NCBI GenBank assembly: GCA_018398815.1
Contig: CM031616.1
Span: 65,022,294 to 65,086,293 of the forward strand
From: Conus ventricosus
Taxonomy: Eukaryota > Mollusca > Gastropoda > Neogastropoda > Conidae
DNA: 64,000 nucleotides
Direction: 5' to 3'
Numbering within the stretch: the stretch's first letter is position 1; each line of letters opens with the position of its first letter. The notes under the pieces were generated by a model. That model ran no database searches, had not been told where the DNA came from, and saw only the letters and a program-made list of their open reading frames with translations. Below are positions 42,540-55,544 of the stretch, one piece after another. The position numbers and the translations under genes were made by a program.

Positions 42540-45351
42540 GCAAGACAAACAACATTCAAGGCAATAGCCTACAAGTGCACACCTAACACCAAGAACATGA
42601 AGCGAATACAAAACAATGAGGGTAACAGTCAGTATGAATCAAAGTTGGTTTCAAAGTGAGGTCACTGCGGGCCGAAATTGAAACAAATTGAAACACACCT
42701 GGTTTTCATTTGTATTCTGGCCGGATCAAAAAGCGTTTAGGTTCTTCTGTGTATTTTAAACAATATACTTTTCTACTTACTGAATTGCAGCTTTGAGCGC
42801 ATTTTTTGCTCGTTTTCTTCTAGCTCTGTCACATTTCAGATAGACTTGCCATTTCTGATTTGTAATTATCTTTAAAATGCTTGCGCTTTCTTCTTAACTC
42901 TTGTCTTAGCACTGGGATTTAAACAAAATTTCTTTTCATCAGACTTCATGATAGGGGTGAAGTCACCCCAAAGCCGAATGGACGATATCACAACTAGTAC
43001 CACAGGCTTAAATAACGCCAAAGTTACCTATCTTTGTAACAATATTCTGATCGGTCACAGACTCACCTGGACGTATTCACCTTTGCAATAGATGTATCTA
43101 ATCCGGTCCTTTCTGTAATGTTGCATTTGAACTGAAATAACAATGATTGATCGTGATTCCTTCCCACAAGTCTCATGCCTTACGTCAGTAGTCAGTGCTT
43201 CTTCACTTGATAATCAGGTTTCAGATAGCTAGGACCTGTTAGCATCTGAAATGTGTGGGTTTCGTAACATGCCGTACCTGAAATGAGTCCGTAATTGCCT
43301 CCATAAACTAGACATACAGGACGAAGGCAATGTCTTAGAGAACATTCATCCAACCAGGTATATCTGAAGATAATTGAAACCACCAGACTAGAACGTATGA
43401 CAGCCCCTCAGTCATCCTAGAGAGAGGCGTATTGACCTGTACACTATTGTCTTTGTCACTGTATAGAGATCAGTGTACTGTACAGACTAGCAGCCTATCA
43501 TCCCTTGTGGGTGGAATTTCACACAAACCGACTTGCTTGTAGTCTTGTGCTTAGTATCCAGTGGGTGGGGCCAAATATCCAGAGACTGTCGTGCCTGTAA
43601 AGCCACCCCTTATGACACTGATACTGAACCAGCCAAGTTGGAAAAGTCAAAACCAAACTGCAATTCAGCTGGGGAGGCTCATCTGTCGAATGCTAATCGG
43701 TTGGCAAGACTGGAAATGCGTATCATATCTGACAGTACATACTCACTCACAGTAACAATCTCATTACGTTTATTGAACCCCGAGTCCGTGGTTAGCGCAA
43801 AAACATTTTACAACCTTACACACAGAACTACTATTGTATAATCCCTGCTTGTCCCCTCGTTTTGACCTTGTGACCTTCATGGTTTTGCCGCTTCTGACGA
43901 CCAAGTTTTTGTCCCCCTGACCTTCCTCTTATTTGTGTTCTCCCTATTCTGATCCCTCCCCTCTATCAACTTCCTCACTTCTGCTCCCTCGTAAAAGATG
44001 GATTCTTGACGAGCAAAGCACCAAACTCGCGACTGCTAAGCAGTTTCTTTGTTTTCTTAACCATCTTTTACACATCACTGCCGTTTTCCTAAGTCACGAG
44101 CAATGGGCGTTTGGCTGCTCCTTCTTAACATGTAGTCTTTTTCCACCTTCTGCAACCTTATTTCAACCTTCACCCCCACAGCGCATGCATACACATCTGT
44201 CATACATTCAGCATTTGCCTGTCTTCTGGAAGTAACGTCTTCATCGGTGCTAATGGCAGCCGGCACGCCAAACCGAATTAACTCGCCTGTTCTTTTCTCT
44301 CTCTCTCTGCCAGCTCAGCCCCTTGCCTCTGTAGCACCAACGCTTCTACCAGCAACTGCAGCACACTGGCAGAAACCTTCTTGTCAACCTTCTGGCTTTC
44401 AGTGTCTGCTTCCTGACCTGTGCCAACTCGGATATCAACCCAGCTATCACCATCTGGGAAACGCCTCTTTCCTTCCTCCTAAAATCTGGCAGCACATTAA
44501 TCTATTTTACTCTGAGCAGGGTTTTCACTGTTCTGACTAAATCAAATGTAAATACTTGATGCGCTGACAAAGGCTGGGTTCTGATGAAGCCATGCGAGTT
44601 TGAGATACAAACGTAATGTTCATATCATTTGCATGCCATTAGCATTGCTGCCTATAGTTTTTGCACAAAAACGCCCATAAAAACTGCTCACTGTCACTTT
44701 AACATTCTTCGTAATGCAAAAAAAAAAAAAAAAAAAAAAAATCCTGGAGTCAGTTCACTGCTTTATCCTCTATCTGGAAGTGAAATTCAAGCTCAGTTAT
44801 TAAAAAATGTGAAGTAGAGGGGTCCCACTGCACGCCCATCTGTCCAGTCAGACCAGTCTCGATGCCATTCCGGTTTTCGATAACCACTCAAAAGGCACCA
44901 AACACAATACAGTCAGCAGTGTACTGTTGTAGAAGACATCCCAAGTTCTTGCCTGATGACCGCTTATTTCTACTGCTGTTCAACCACAAAGGCCTATATC
45001 ACTCCCCACAGCAGACTCTTGCACAAGTTGTCGTTCTTGCTATGTCTTCACAACTGCATTTTTCTCTGGAATGAAAAGTTCAGGCCAGACATCCGAGGTT
45101 GATGATTAGACAACTTTGGTGTCAGCTGGCTTTTTCTTGACTGGTCGCCGGCATACTAAAAATCTTTAATCACCTATCACCTTTTTATTTTAATGTGAAA
45201 TACAAAATACCTTTTTTGTGTTGCTGACACATCCATGTAAGATCATCTTCCCCCTCCCACACACAGACACACTGACTGAAACCAATTTATTGTCAGATTA
45301 ACTCATGGTTGTACTGACAAACACACAGACACATATAAATATACATATGTG
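42540..45351. other. Long stretch without a recognisable gene
   Basis: Unique-looking sequence of moderate AT content. An A-run lies at 44,718-44,740. Several plus-strand open frames of 60-100 codons (for example 43,933-44,235 and 44,247-44,540, rich in Leu, Ser, Pro) might be fragments of an old element, but I recognise no motif and call none. Confidence 0.45.
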
Positions 45352-45392
45352 TAAGATAAGAGTTATAGCCCAGCCGACCGCAAAGGGCATAC
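45352..45392 (-). mobile_element. LINE 3' tail copy (minus strand)
   Basis: GATAAGAGTTATAGCCCAGC followed by CGACCGCAAAGGGC matches the terminal part of the I-clade LINE seen at 31.8 and 47.4 kb. Only about 40 bp are present, and it runs into an AT/GT microsatellite (45,385-45,471). Confidence 0.7.
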
Positions 45393-45472
45393 ATATGTGT
45401 ATGTATATGTATATATATATATGTGTGTATGTGTATGTGTGTGCATGTGTGTGTGTGTGTGTGTGTGTGTGT
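45393..45472. repeat. (TATG)n/(AT)n/(GT)n microsatellite
   Basis: TATGTGTATGTATATGTATA grading into (AT)n and then a perfect (GT)n run to 45,472. Confidence 0.95.
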
Positions 45473-45707
45473 CATTTTTTCCCCCCAATAGATCGGTTAC
45501 TGTTAAAAAAAGAATGTTTGATTTTCTACTTGAAATCAAGTTTCATTTGTATGATTCACCACAAATACTTTGTATTGTAGTACTTAGATAAATATAAGCC
45601 AAGATAACTTGTCATACTGAGGTAATTATTGGGCAGGATAGATACATCTGTATAGATCGGGTCTATCCAAGTTCTAATTTTAGTAGTTTGTTTATATGTA
45701 CACCTCA

Positions 45708-45760
45708 GCCCTGATGTGGCCCTTTGCGGTCGGCTGGGCTATAAGCAACCTTATCTTATA
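45708..45760 (+). mobile_element. LINE 3' tail copy (plus strand)
   Basis: GCCCTGATGTGGCCCTTTGC, then GGTCGGCTGGGCTATAAGCA and ACCTTATCTTAT. It is inverted with respect to the copy at 45,352, 320 bp away. It ends in the (ATCTT)-type tail. Confidence 0.8.
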
Positions 45761-46245
45761 TGTACACCTATGCATGAAGAAAGTGCAATCTTGACAAAAC
45801 TTAGTTCTTGTTAACAGTATTTCCATACAATATCTAACATGTCTTTTATCAATGTTTAAAGTAGTAACTATGAGTTATCACTATTTTAAAAAAAAAGGTT
45901 GATTTTGTAATTTTGAAAATACTTCTTAGAATGTTTATCATAGATTTACAGCCATTCTTGTTTGGTGCTATCTTCATCCCGCCTGGGAAAGCTGAAATGA
46001 TTTTATCAACACTTACAAGTCTAATTATTCTATTACCAAGAAAATGTCAAAATTAAACTAGACCATGCACTCACACACCCACCATTGACAGAAGGTAATA
46101 TAATAACATAGACTGACTTTGCTTGTGCATGTGCCCAGAATACATGTGTACATCCAATGCACGTTTGTTCAGTCTCTGGTATCTGAATCGATTAGACTTA
46201 CTTTAATGATAAAAAAGAAATCAGAGAAAATAAGGTACAATGATA
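45761..46245. other. Unassigned sequence
   Basis: AT-rich. No gene or element is recognised. Confidence 0.5.
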
Positions 46246-46610
46246 CCAGCCACCGTGGCGAAGTGGTTAGCGTCATGGACTCCCGGCTGGGAGGTCGTGG
46301 GTTCGAATCCCATCAGAGTCATGTGGGTTTTTCTCTTTTTCTGCCCCGACCGGCTCCTACCCAGAGTTGAGTTTGCTGCAGACTCAGTTGGGAAGACTGG
46401 GACCACACAGTCAACTTTCATCCACTTAATGGATGCGTTTCTGAGAGTGTTGCTCAAATTTCCTGACCAACACTGCAGGTGCCTGTATCTCTCGGGCCTG
46501 GTTGACGCTGGGATATATAATGAAAGGAAGCGTAGAGTACAGCCCTGTCATGTAGTCTCAGACCAAAATGGAAATCTGTAGCATCATCTTAATCATCCTC
46601 ATTCTCATTG
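46246..46610 (+). mobile_element. tRNA-derived SINE
   Basis: The head contains a perfect pol III A box (TGGCGAAGTGG, 46,256-46,266) and B box (GGTTCGAATCC, 46,300-46,310) at tRNA spacing. Acceptor-stem pairing is poor and the sequence continues into a non-tRNA body (CCGGCTCCTACCCAGAGTTG, CAGTTGGGAAGACTGGGACC, GGCCTGGTTGACGCTGGGAT). It ends in an (ATC)n-like tail near 46,585-46,615. This structure is a SINE rather than a tRNA gene. Confidence 0.85.
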
Positions 46611-47382
46611 ATCAGCATTAAAAAAAAATGTCTCAAGTTCTGTGGCCCTTCATGCCCTGCTCTCATGGTGACCTCAATTTCGATGTCCTCTCCATGTCTG
46701 TGGCCTTGGTTTGGTTCCGTCGGGGTCACCGGTATCGGCGAGTCCATGGGGGCTGTCGTTGGACGGATGTGATGGCGCCCTCCGGAGGGAGAGCTCACTC
46801 ACGCCGGCTCCGCGACTAAGCAATTATTGTCGTCAGTAGGGGGCTTAGTAGGTGGTGTCCTGCGTACGTTAGATCAGAACAGGCGCCACTGAACACAACC
46901 AAAGTGACTCGGCAGCAGTGCAGTGCACAGCTTTACATTTCTGTCCTTATTGAGACACTTAGTGAAAGGGCAAACAAACAAGGCTTTACACATTTGTAAT
47001 CCAATATTTTTGTTGCTGTAGTCTGAGCAGAGGCATGTATCAAACTTGTGTACTACTTAACTATGGAAAATTAACTTCCCAGAAAGTGATGACGTCATTT
47101 TTGCACAATATTGTGTTTGTTGTCATTGTTCTAATATTGCCTGACCACTTGCGTACAAGCTTTCATGCGGCATCTATGTTATCTACAAGAAAATAAACCC
47201 AGTCGAGTTTGGTATTAAAAGAATTGTTGGGAATTCGCCAATTCAGTCATCTCAATAGTGCAGATATATTACATTTTTCGTGACAATAACTAATTATCAA
47301 ACCTACAGCCCCATTTGTAATGGCCGCTCAACCTTGCCGAACGCATTGCTGCCAGACCAGCTATGCACAGATGACGAGATAA
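46611..47382. other. Possible further interspersed element and unassigned sequence
   Basis: Sequence at 46,640-46,930 is GC-rich (GGAGAGCTCACTCACGCCGG, CAGTAGGGGGCTTAGTAGGT) and has the look of an interspersed element placed directly after the SINE, but I have no second copy in the window to prove it. The rest, to 47,382, shows nothing recognisable. Confidence 0.4.
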
Positions 47383-47468
47383 GATAAGATAATGTTGCTT
47401 ATAGCCCAGCCGACCGCAGAGGGCCACATCAGGGCTGTCACCACGTTAAAATCAACTCACCAGTCATT

Positions 47469-47513
<45 letters not shown>

Positions 47514-47805
47514 CAAACTTTCACACATCTCATTAAATGACATCGTCTACAAACGAACCAGAAACTTTGTTAAAAATCCTTCTTCCGTAAAATCTCAAAT
47601 CAGATGAAAAATGTTAATTTCTCTCAAAAACCCAAGGATCACGTCAGGCGGGACATCCCTGAACAGGATCTTCATGGACTCCGCTGTAAAATGTTTGTGT
47701 CTCACATCATGCAAGTCCCAACACTCTAAAAGAACATGTTTCATTGTGAGTGGTGCATGACATGGAATGCACCACGGAGCTTCTTCACTCTTTAAAAGAT
47801 GACAT
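47383..47805 (-). mobile_element. I-clade LINE 3' end, fragment B
   Basis: Second copy of the element at 31,760-32,380. The minus strand encodes, with breaks, EEAPWCIPCHAPLTMKHVLL, ECWDLHDVRHKHFTAESMK and FRDVPPDVILGFLREINIF, a LINE C-terminal Cys/His region, followed by the tail GCCCTCTGCGGTCGGCTGGG and TATAAGCAACATTATCTTAT. An A-run (47,469-47,499) followed by a CA repeat is inserted in the 3' untranslated part. Confidence 0.8.
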
Positions 47806-48856
47806 TCAGTTGGCCGAATACAGTGCGGTTAGCTGGCTTGTGGGGAGCGGCCTGCAGAAAACACCCCTTTCCCTCACCTGCATTCACAGCTTGGTCTCTG
47901 CAGCTGTAAACTCCCCTGCGACTCAAAACTAAGTAACTTGCTCTGAACAGCCGTGAGTGTCTCCTCCGGTGGGTTGCCTCTTGACAACTTGACATTGACT
48001 GCTCCCTGTGAATTGCCGCTGCTGGGGCTGTGGCTGTGGACGGGGTGTCGGAATGAGCAGCGTGTGTGCACTGCCTCTGAGGTGCCGCAGAGGTTGGGAC
48101 AGCAAAAAAAAAAAAAAAAAAGTACAATGATAATAAGTATGGATTCAAATAAAATAGAAATTTGGCACACGCAAAGACTGTGACACTTGGTAACAGTGAC
48201 CGTAGCTTTGTTCAATACTTCCCGTACTAACAACCTGAGAATAGTACTACTAGTAAAAGTAAACAGTCATTCAATATTCCTCTTATATAAGTGTTATTCG
48301 AAGATGGTGCAAACCTTTCCATTTTCTGTTCTCCGTCTTTCTCGTTTTGTACATGTTCTTATTTGTGTGTGCGTGCGTGCGCGAGTGTGTATCATCTCCA
48401 CATCAAAACCTATGCATTCGTCACAGTGAATAGTACTTGAAACATTTTCAGGAGAGAACCTAAAATTCATGAATAAACTGCAGTGGTCTTATGTGACAGT
48501 AATCACATGAAGAAGACAGGAGTGTGAATACCTTCATGTGTGTGCATAGTTAAAAATATGACCAATTTCAATGCGGTACTTTTAAAGCAAAAAAAAAAAA
48601 AAAAAAATGTTCATAAGTGGTAACTGATTTCATTATTGCTGTACAGGACCATACTTTATGACAGAAAGTGTTAGATGGTAAAGCTGAAACACATAAAAAC
48701 AAAAGACAAAGGATTACAATTACTTTTTGTGGATTAGTCTCTAACAAGATCTCTCTCTCTCTTGAAACCTACAAACACATACACTGGACAACAGGCCTGT
48801 AACATGGTTCCATGATATAGAAGATTAAAAAGACAAGTCCACAAACAATGCAAACA
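47806..48856. other. Unassigned sequence
   Basis: A-runs at 48,105-48,121 and 48,591-48,607. No gene or element is recognised. If the signal at 48,860 is the host gene's polyadenylation site, this is the intergenic side. Confidence 0.5.
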
Positions 48857-48859
48857 TAA

Positions 48860-48865
48860 TTTATT
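48860..48865 (-). terminator. Candidate polyadenylation signal of the host gene
   Basis: AATAAA on the minus strand, followed by TTATGTTTGCATTGTTTGTG, a GT-rich downstream element. It lies at the left edge of the TE-poor block that begins at the host gene's stop codon. Another AATAAA on the same strand lies near 56,069 and would give a shorter transcript. Confidence 0.35.
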
Positions 48866-49423
48866 TCCTCATGGAGTCACATTCCTGTGACAAACAATCA
48901 CACCTGAGTTCAGACGAGGAAAAACAAAACAAAAGCAAAACCTACTTGTCTACAGAGACACAAAAACACTGGTTGAAACAAGTGTTTGCTATAGTACACA
49001 CAGAAAAAAAAAACAATTAAAAAAAAAAAGGATTTTGGCACAAATGCACAGTTTGGGGAACAAATTTTGAAAACATTTTTAAACAGGCACACATCTGAAA
49101 GAGTGCCCAAGATCAACGTTTAGATGGGGATGGGGGGAGGGGATACCCCAACACAAAACACTGGGAACAGTCTGGAACGAGCAAATGCACTAGGTTTGTT
49201 AGGAATGACAGTTGAAAACAAAAGTACCACTGATTCAAATACAAGCCAATAATTCAGTCTCAAACTGCCCTCCATGGAATTCTTTACATCAATCTATAAC
49301 TAGCTAGCGAAATTCACACAGATGCTCAATGTTGTCTCCATGAACTTTCATGTTATCACCATCACTGACAATACAAAATCCAGTTATACGATGAAGCGCT
49401 ATCTATAAAACATACACAGGTAG

Positions 49424-49472
<49 letters not shown>

Positions 49473-51665
49473 TGTTCATCTGCACTCAAAGTATATACAT
49501 AACCATAAATGGATTCAATATTGTTGGTCACAGTGTTTGCAATTGTGCAACCATTGTTTGTAATCTTCACATCTGATATTTACACTTTTTTTTCATCGTA
49601 TGTTCAGATAAGTTATAAGCACCAGACTATGGACAACTCACAAAGGTAAGGAGAGCAAGAAAGATCAAGGAGACGACAGTTTCTTAAAAAACACAACAAA
49701 AAACAACAACCTGTCTTTTTTTTTTGTTTTTTTTTTGTTAGAAGGCAGCACTAATACTGCAAAGTAAGGAAGACAGAGGACAAGAGGTGCATGACAGTTT
49801 CCACTGTGGAGGGTGGAAATGGAAGAGAAGGCCGTGAGTCAGGGACACGATCACAAAGACTGTGGCAAACCACAACCTTGAAGGCAAACCAGGTCCACAG
49901 CTGTCCACGACAACAGACCAATCACTTCTGGCCTGATCATGACCACTGTTCCACAAGGAAAAAACAAAACAAAACCAATTGCAGTGTTACCAAAAAAACA
50001 AGGCGAAATACAAATGAACGCAAAACACAGTGCAGAATGATACTAGTTTAACCCTTCGAGCGCTCTTTAGAATAAAACATGCCAACAGGAAATGTGCATA
50101 TAATCAATGGGAAGATGGCCGACACGTGTTTTAGGAGTCTTTTGTGGTTACTAGTACTGCAAAATAGGCTAACCTATGTCTTTTTCTCAAAACTAGAAAT
50201 AATGTAAAAGGTGAATAAATTAATACTAAAATCTTATCTGTACTGTGGTTGGAGGTATGGAAAAAAAAAGTCCTGATAGATTTGAACCTAAAGTGTGCCA
50301 AACCTTTGAAGTGTTGTTCATCTGTCAAAATGTTCATATTACCTTTTTTTTTTTTTAAAGCATATAACTGCAAAAAGAATTCTAACATTCGTGAAAAAGA
50401 ATTCTAGTTTCTGGGCTTCTTTTGGTTAGTCGCTGTCAGAAGCATTGGATCTTTTGTTTTGGACACAACAAACTATATCATACCCATCTATGACTTCTTC
50501 ACAATATGAAGCAACCACAGACAAAAAACAGTAATGAATAATTCTTGAACAATTTAAATCGGTCTTATTTTAGTTAAAACTACTTTAAAAAGTGGCAAAA
50601 AATACTCTAAAATCGGTTGCTAGCTTGATTCTAGCCATCGCTAACAGAGATTCATCCCCAGTCCATCCCCTTTCGTGATGGCCAACATAAACAGAGACTG
50701 AACAACACATATAAGCCCACATGTGTTACCAGAATCAAAACAGATCAAACTCCCTTCACATGCTGTCACTACTTTGCTACTGTCCTTTAAGCAACCAACT
50801 CCTCACTTGTCCAACTCACACAACTGTTCTTCATAATCACTTTGTACTCAAGACTGTTCTGCAGGAAAATGGATTTAGAAAAACAAAAAGGAAATAAATA
50901 ATTCAGTGACAGTGAATCTAGAACAAGACGCTAGAAACTGAAAGAAAATGAGGCTGAATTCTGATGGCGACCAATGATGGCCAAATGGTATTTGACTGAA
51001 TACAAACAGAGCTCTGATCAGGGCACATCATACTCAACTCAAAAGCCAGGATTGTGGCTCGTTGCACTTAAAGGGTTAATGCACACTATGATAAAGAACC
51101 TGACTGGTGAGTTTGCCTGACCCATGAGTTTTTGACAAATATAACTTTTGTTCAGATGTTATAAGCAACAGACATAAAAAATGCTAATAAAGAATCCTCA
51201 TCAGATGGCATTCAGCATGAGGACATAAACTATAGCCCTGTGGTTGCAGGCAGCCAGAAAATGATTCTCACGCTGACTGCAATCTGAGGAGTACATTTTT
51301 GTGCATTTTTGATGTCTCCTGTTTGGAACCTCCGAAAAAGACATATATCTGTCAAAGAATCATTTGTCAGTTTCATATGGCATACAAAATAAGTGTCACT
51401 TTGCAACTTACTTTGTGTCTTCATTAGTATTTCGCCTTGTTTGTTAACTTACATCAAAGAACTGAAGACGAAATGACAACCCCCCCCCCCCCCCCCCCCC
51501 CCAAGTGTTTGTACTGTATTGTGATTTTGGCATTAAAAAATGAAGAAAAAAACCTGAATGTCTTCTGGTGCATAATAAAAGTTACACTGACATTGGAAAC
51601 ACAAAACAAGTGTATTTTAAAAGTTACATTGATATAAAAACTAAACCATGCTTAGTATTCCATCA

Positions 51666-51727
51666 AGTACACACCACCAGTTGATTACAAAACAAAACAC
51701 ACACCACCAGTTGATTACAAAACAAAA
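51666..51727 (+). repeat. 30-bp tandem duplication
   Basis: ACACACCACCAGTTGATTAC followed by AAAACAAAAC occurs twice in direct succession. Confidence 0.9.
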
Positions 51728-51829
51728 CAATCAAAAGAGCAAACATAATCTGAACTACACCACAAAATATAATGCATGTGTACAAGTGAATGAAATGTAC
51801 ATTCTTCAAAAATTCGAGGAGCAACACAT

Positions 51830-52600
51830 GTTTCCTTGGTACCTGAGCAAATGAGCAACTTACCATTTCCTAGGTGCCTAAACAAGTATCAGTGAGCTGT
51901 TTACATATTCTGGGTACCCAAGTGAAAGTGACTGAGCAACTTGCATTCCCTTGGAAACCAGCAAGTTGCTCAAATTTTCAAGGTACCAGAAAAAAAAAAA
52001 AAGTGGATGAGCAACTCATTTTTCCAAAAGTGCATGAGCAAATTTGCATTCCATCAGTACCTAAAATCAGCAAGTGACTCAAATTTACATGGTACCTGAA
52101 CAAAAGCGGATGAGCAACTAACATTTCTTAAGTCCGTGACGAACTCACCTTTCCAATAAATATTTGAAATTTACAAACAGTTCACGTTTCCAGGGTGCCT
52201 AATGCCTTCAAACAAGTCATTCCATAGTCTGTGTGCAATTTCTTATTTCCTTGAAACCCAAAGTCAACGAATATCTCCTATCTAAAATCAATGAGCAATT
52301 CTCATTTCCAAGATTTCTTAAGTCTGTGAGCAAATCACATTTCTAAGGTACCTTAAGTGTGCAAGCAACTCACATTTCCTATATTAGTATCTGATACTTT
52401 TGAGTGACCAATTCACTTTACCTAGGTACCTTAAGTCTGCAAGCAATCAGCATGTCCTACGTACCAAAACGAAAGTGAACGAGTAGCTGCTATTTCAAAG
52501 GTATTATATTAATATAGCCCTGAGCAACTCATATCTTTTTAAGTACCAAAGTTCGTAAGCACCCCATATTCACAGAAACCTAAAATCACAGCTGCATGAA
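51830..52600. repeat. Diverged ~45-55-bp tandem repeat (GAGCAACTCACATTTCC)
   Basis: The phrase GTGAGCAACTCACATTTCCT, followed by AGGTACCTAAAGT, recurs with many changes at intervals of about 45-60 bp (for example near 51,850, 51,935, 52,005, 52,110, 52,285, 52,330, 52,375 and 52,530). It is old and partly scrambled. Confidence 0.75.
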
Positions 52601-52804
52601 AATTCCCAGTTATCAATTCCAGAGAGAATGTGCCAGTTCCAGTTCATTAGAGGCAGTCACATGATGTCTTTGCAAAGAGAGCCTTTTGTCATCCTGCACT
52701 GTAAAATAAGGTGGAATTAAACTTGAATGGTTTCGTACTAGTGCAGAAAGAAGTTTGCGGTTGTGAAAAGCCACATTTAAATTTTGAATCTATATTTGAA
52801 AGTA

Positions 52805-53015
52805 CAATCGGCCTTCTTTAAGATGTTACTGTGACACATTCTACCAAAAATGCTTCCCCAAAATTCTTTTTCAAAGAAAATTCAAACACCGCCACATTCA
52901 AAATTTTGAACAGACATACATGAATGTGCTATCAGCCTTCTTCAAGGTGTTAATGACACATATTCTACCAAAAAATGCTTCCCCTAAAATCTTTTTCCAA
53001 GAATACCCAAACACA
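52805..53015. repeat. ~128-bp tandem duplication
   Basis: GGCCTTCTTTAAGATGTTAC then CACATTCTACCAAAAATGCT in the first copy (from about 52,808) is repeated with substitutions and small indels from about 52,936. The match covers about 80 bp per copy. Confidence 0.85.
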
Positions 53016-54094
53016 GTACACAGTTGTTTTTCTCTCTTCACAAAATGGATTGAAGGTTTGTTTTTCTTTTAATGACAAGGCAGTCACTCTGGCACAGTTT
53101 CATTTGAGAATGTTCAAATGGGGATAAACTTTTTGAATAAATTCAGAAAACAAGAACATGACATAGCTGTGCCATTAGGTTCATTTTGTAGCAGAGGCTC
53201 ATAAACGTTGAAATTGTTTTCTAGACTTGGCGATCAAGCGCCAAGGTAAAAGTGAGTTCTCATTTTCATTCAATGGAGATTCAAATGACACAATGAATCA
53301 ACAAACAAGGACGTAACACTTTCACCAGCATCCTCCTGGCTTGTTTGACTGTCTGTCAGCTGGGTTTGGCACACACACACACACACACCAATTGAACCAA
53401 TTTCAATGAAATTCAATGAGTTAATAGAAAGATGGAATGTAATCCCAGCCCTAGATGAATTCAGTCACTAGGCATGTGATCGGATGGACTCAGAGAGCTA
53501 GGACTGAAACTGAGATGACTTTTCGACCTTGGTGGAGGTCTGGCGATTTCCTGAGCAGCCTTCTAGTTATCGAAATGATTACAATTTGAAAAGGCCTACA
53601 CTTTCAGTACAGTAATGAATCTGTTAGTAAACTGTCATCGAAATGGCTATGGTGATTTTTTGAGAATAAAGCTGAAATGCCAAAACAATTTTCTTCCACC
53701 TTGAGCCATAACCAAATGTCAAAATGACTTCCCTTTTTACAAAAAAAAGTATTTCAATACATATTCAAATGAAGTATCCATAATTCTATCGATTCATAAC
53801 CGCAACTCTGCAGAGCTCATGTCCTGAGGAAATTTGCAATAATTTTATCAACAATGTGGACTGATCCTAAATCCTGTCATGTGATCCTCATCTGCTTTGA
53901 AATTCTGACTGAAGGTTTGTCCTTTGACCAGATTCCATCTTCAGACAAAAATAGCAGACCGTGTGATCCTGCGGACAGACAAACCAAACAACCAAGCAAA
54001 GGACATGGGGGCGAAAATGGCACCTCTGTGGCAGAGACAGTAACATCCAAATGGATATTTATCTTCAATCTTGATCTTTAGCAAACAATACAGG

Positions 54095-54215
54095 CAAGAG
54101 AGAGGGAGAGAGAATGAGAGAGAGAGACAGACAGAGACAGAAACAGAGAGACAGACAGAGAGACAGAGACAGACAGACAGAGACGCAGACAGAGAGAGAG
54201 AGAGTGACAGAGAGA
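54095..54215. repeat. (GA)n/(CAGA)n microsatellite
   Basis: GAGAGAGAGACAGACAGAGA-type repeats with imperfect interruptions. Confidence 0.95.
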
Positions 54216-55544
54216 GCCAAAGAGGTACCCTGGACAGAGAGAAAACAAGCGGGCCATGAAAAACAGCGACAGATCTTCCATTCCAAAACAAGAGCGTCCC
54301 ACTGCACTGGTTGCCAGTGTCCCTCCGACAACCTTCACCATCAACGGTCACCAGCGCCAATGAGCAGCGGTGACAAATGCATGCAGCCAGTAAGAGTAAG
54401 AGCTTCAGGGGTGCTAACTAATCAAGGTCTGCGGTGCCTAAACACTGAGTATCTGCAAGGACTATGAAAACAGCCACACACACACACATATTGCACATAT
54501 GCAACTGTTAACTAAAATATGCAAGATTACGTCGTACACAGCAGCTTTTACAAACAAACAAAACTGTTCAGCATATGTTACACAAATACAAAGTACACAG
54601 TGCATTTCTGACAATGAGTGAAAGACAGACCCTTTCCTCATGGCCTCTGTTATAGATCCACCAGACATCCAAGTTTTGGATATACACATTCATTCTTCTT
54701 GAACCTATTACACACAAACACAACACACAAAAAGGGAAAAAAAAATAACCCGCTACTTACATCAGAAAGACTTTCAGTCACCCAGCAACAGTACAAAATG
54801 TTCTTAAAGATACACTTTCCTTTTAATATAAAAGTCCCGTCAAAAAAAAAAAAAGAGTAAAAGCCTTCTTTGCAAAGTATGAATGTTTAAAAATGTCCAC
54901 TTTTCACTTTCAGTTCTTAGAGTTTCTCAAACAACTTTAGTTTCATGCATGGAATTGCAGTGTTTTACCGACACAGGAAAGAAGTGGCACAACAAGTTTG
55001 TAATTTCTAAGTTGTTCTAGCAGAGGGGAGGGCAGAGAAGAGTGATAAGTGGAGTTAAACCGGAACGGCTGAAAAACCGACACACAGAAAGTTTAAACTA
55101 CAAACATTTAAGCCAGACACTTACAGTCCACGCATTTTTTGTTTGTTTGTTTTTTACTTCAAGCAGCTGTTCTTTGATGATTAGCAGATCTGCACATCCA
55201 GAATTTGTTGTTTGAATGCTTATCTTCAAAGACAAGAGTATGAAAATTGGTGCATTTTGAAAACTTTGTTCTTGAATTTCTTCACTAAAAGCGAAAAGTT
55301 TACAATGGGCATTAGAAACTTTGCACATGGCTTGTAATTTAACTACTATACAAATTTTAACTGCTCAGGGGCATATCAAATGATACAATTTAGAAATTCC
55401 TAAAATAGGCTAGCCTATTTCATGCCAATATTTAAACAAACGAGCAAACAAACAAACAAGGAAATTATTACTACATTTAAATGTGAATACTCTCCACAGC
55501 ATTGAACATGATCTGGTGATAGCATTCTGAACGACTTAATAATG

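Noticed and set aside
43933..44540. Leu/Ser/Pro-rich plus-strand frames, considered as remnants of a tyrosine-recombinase element
   Set aside because: No recombinase catalytic residues (R..HxxR..Y) could be identified.
46246..46330. A tRNA gene at the perfect A and B boxes
   Set aside because: The acceptor stem does not pair and the sequence continues into a SINE body with an A/T-rich tail, so it is a tRNA-derived SINE.
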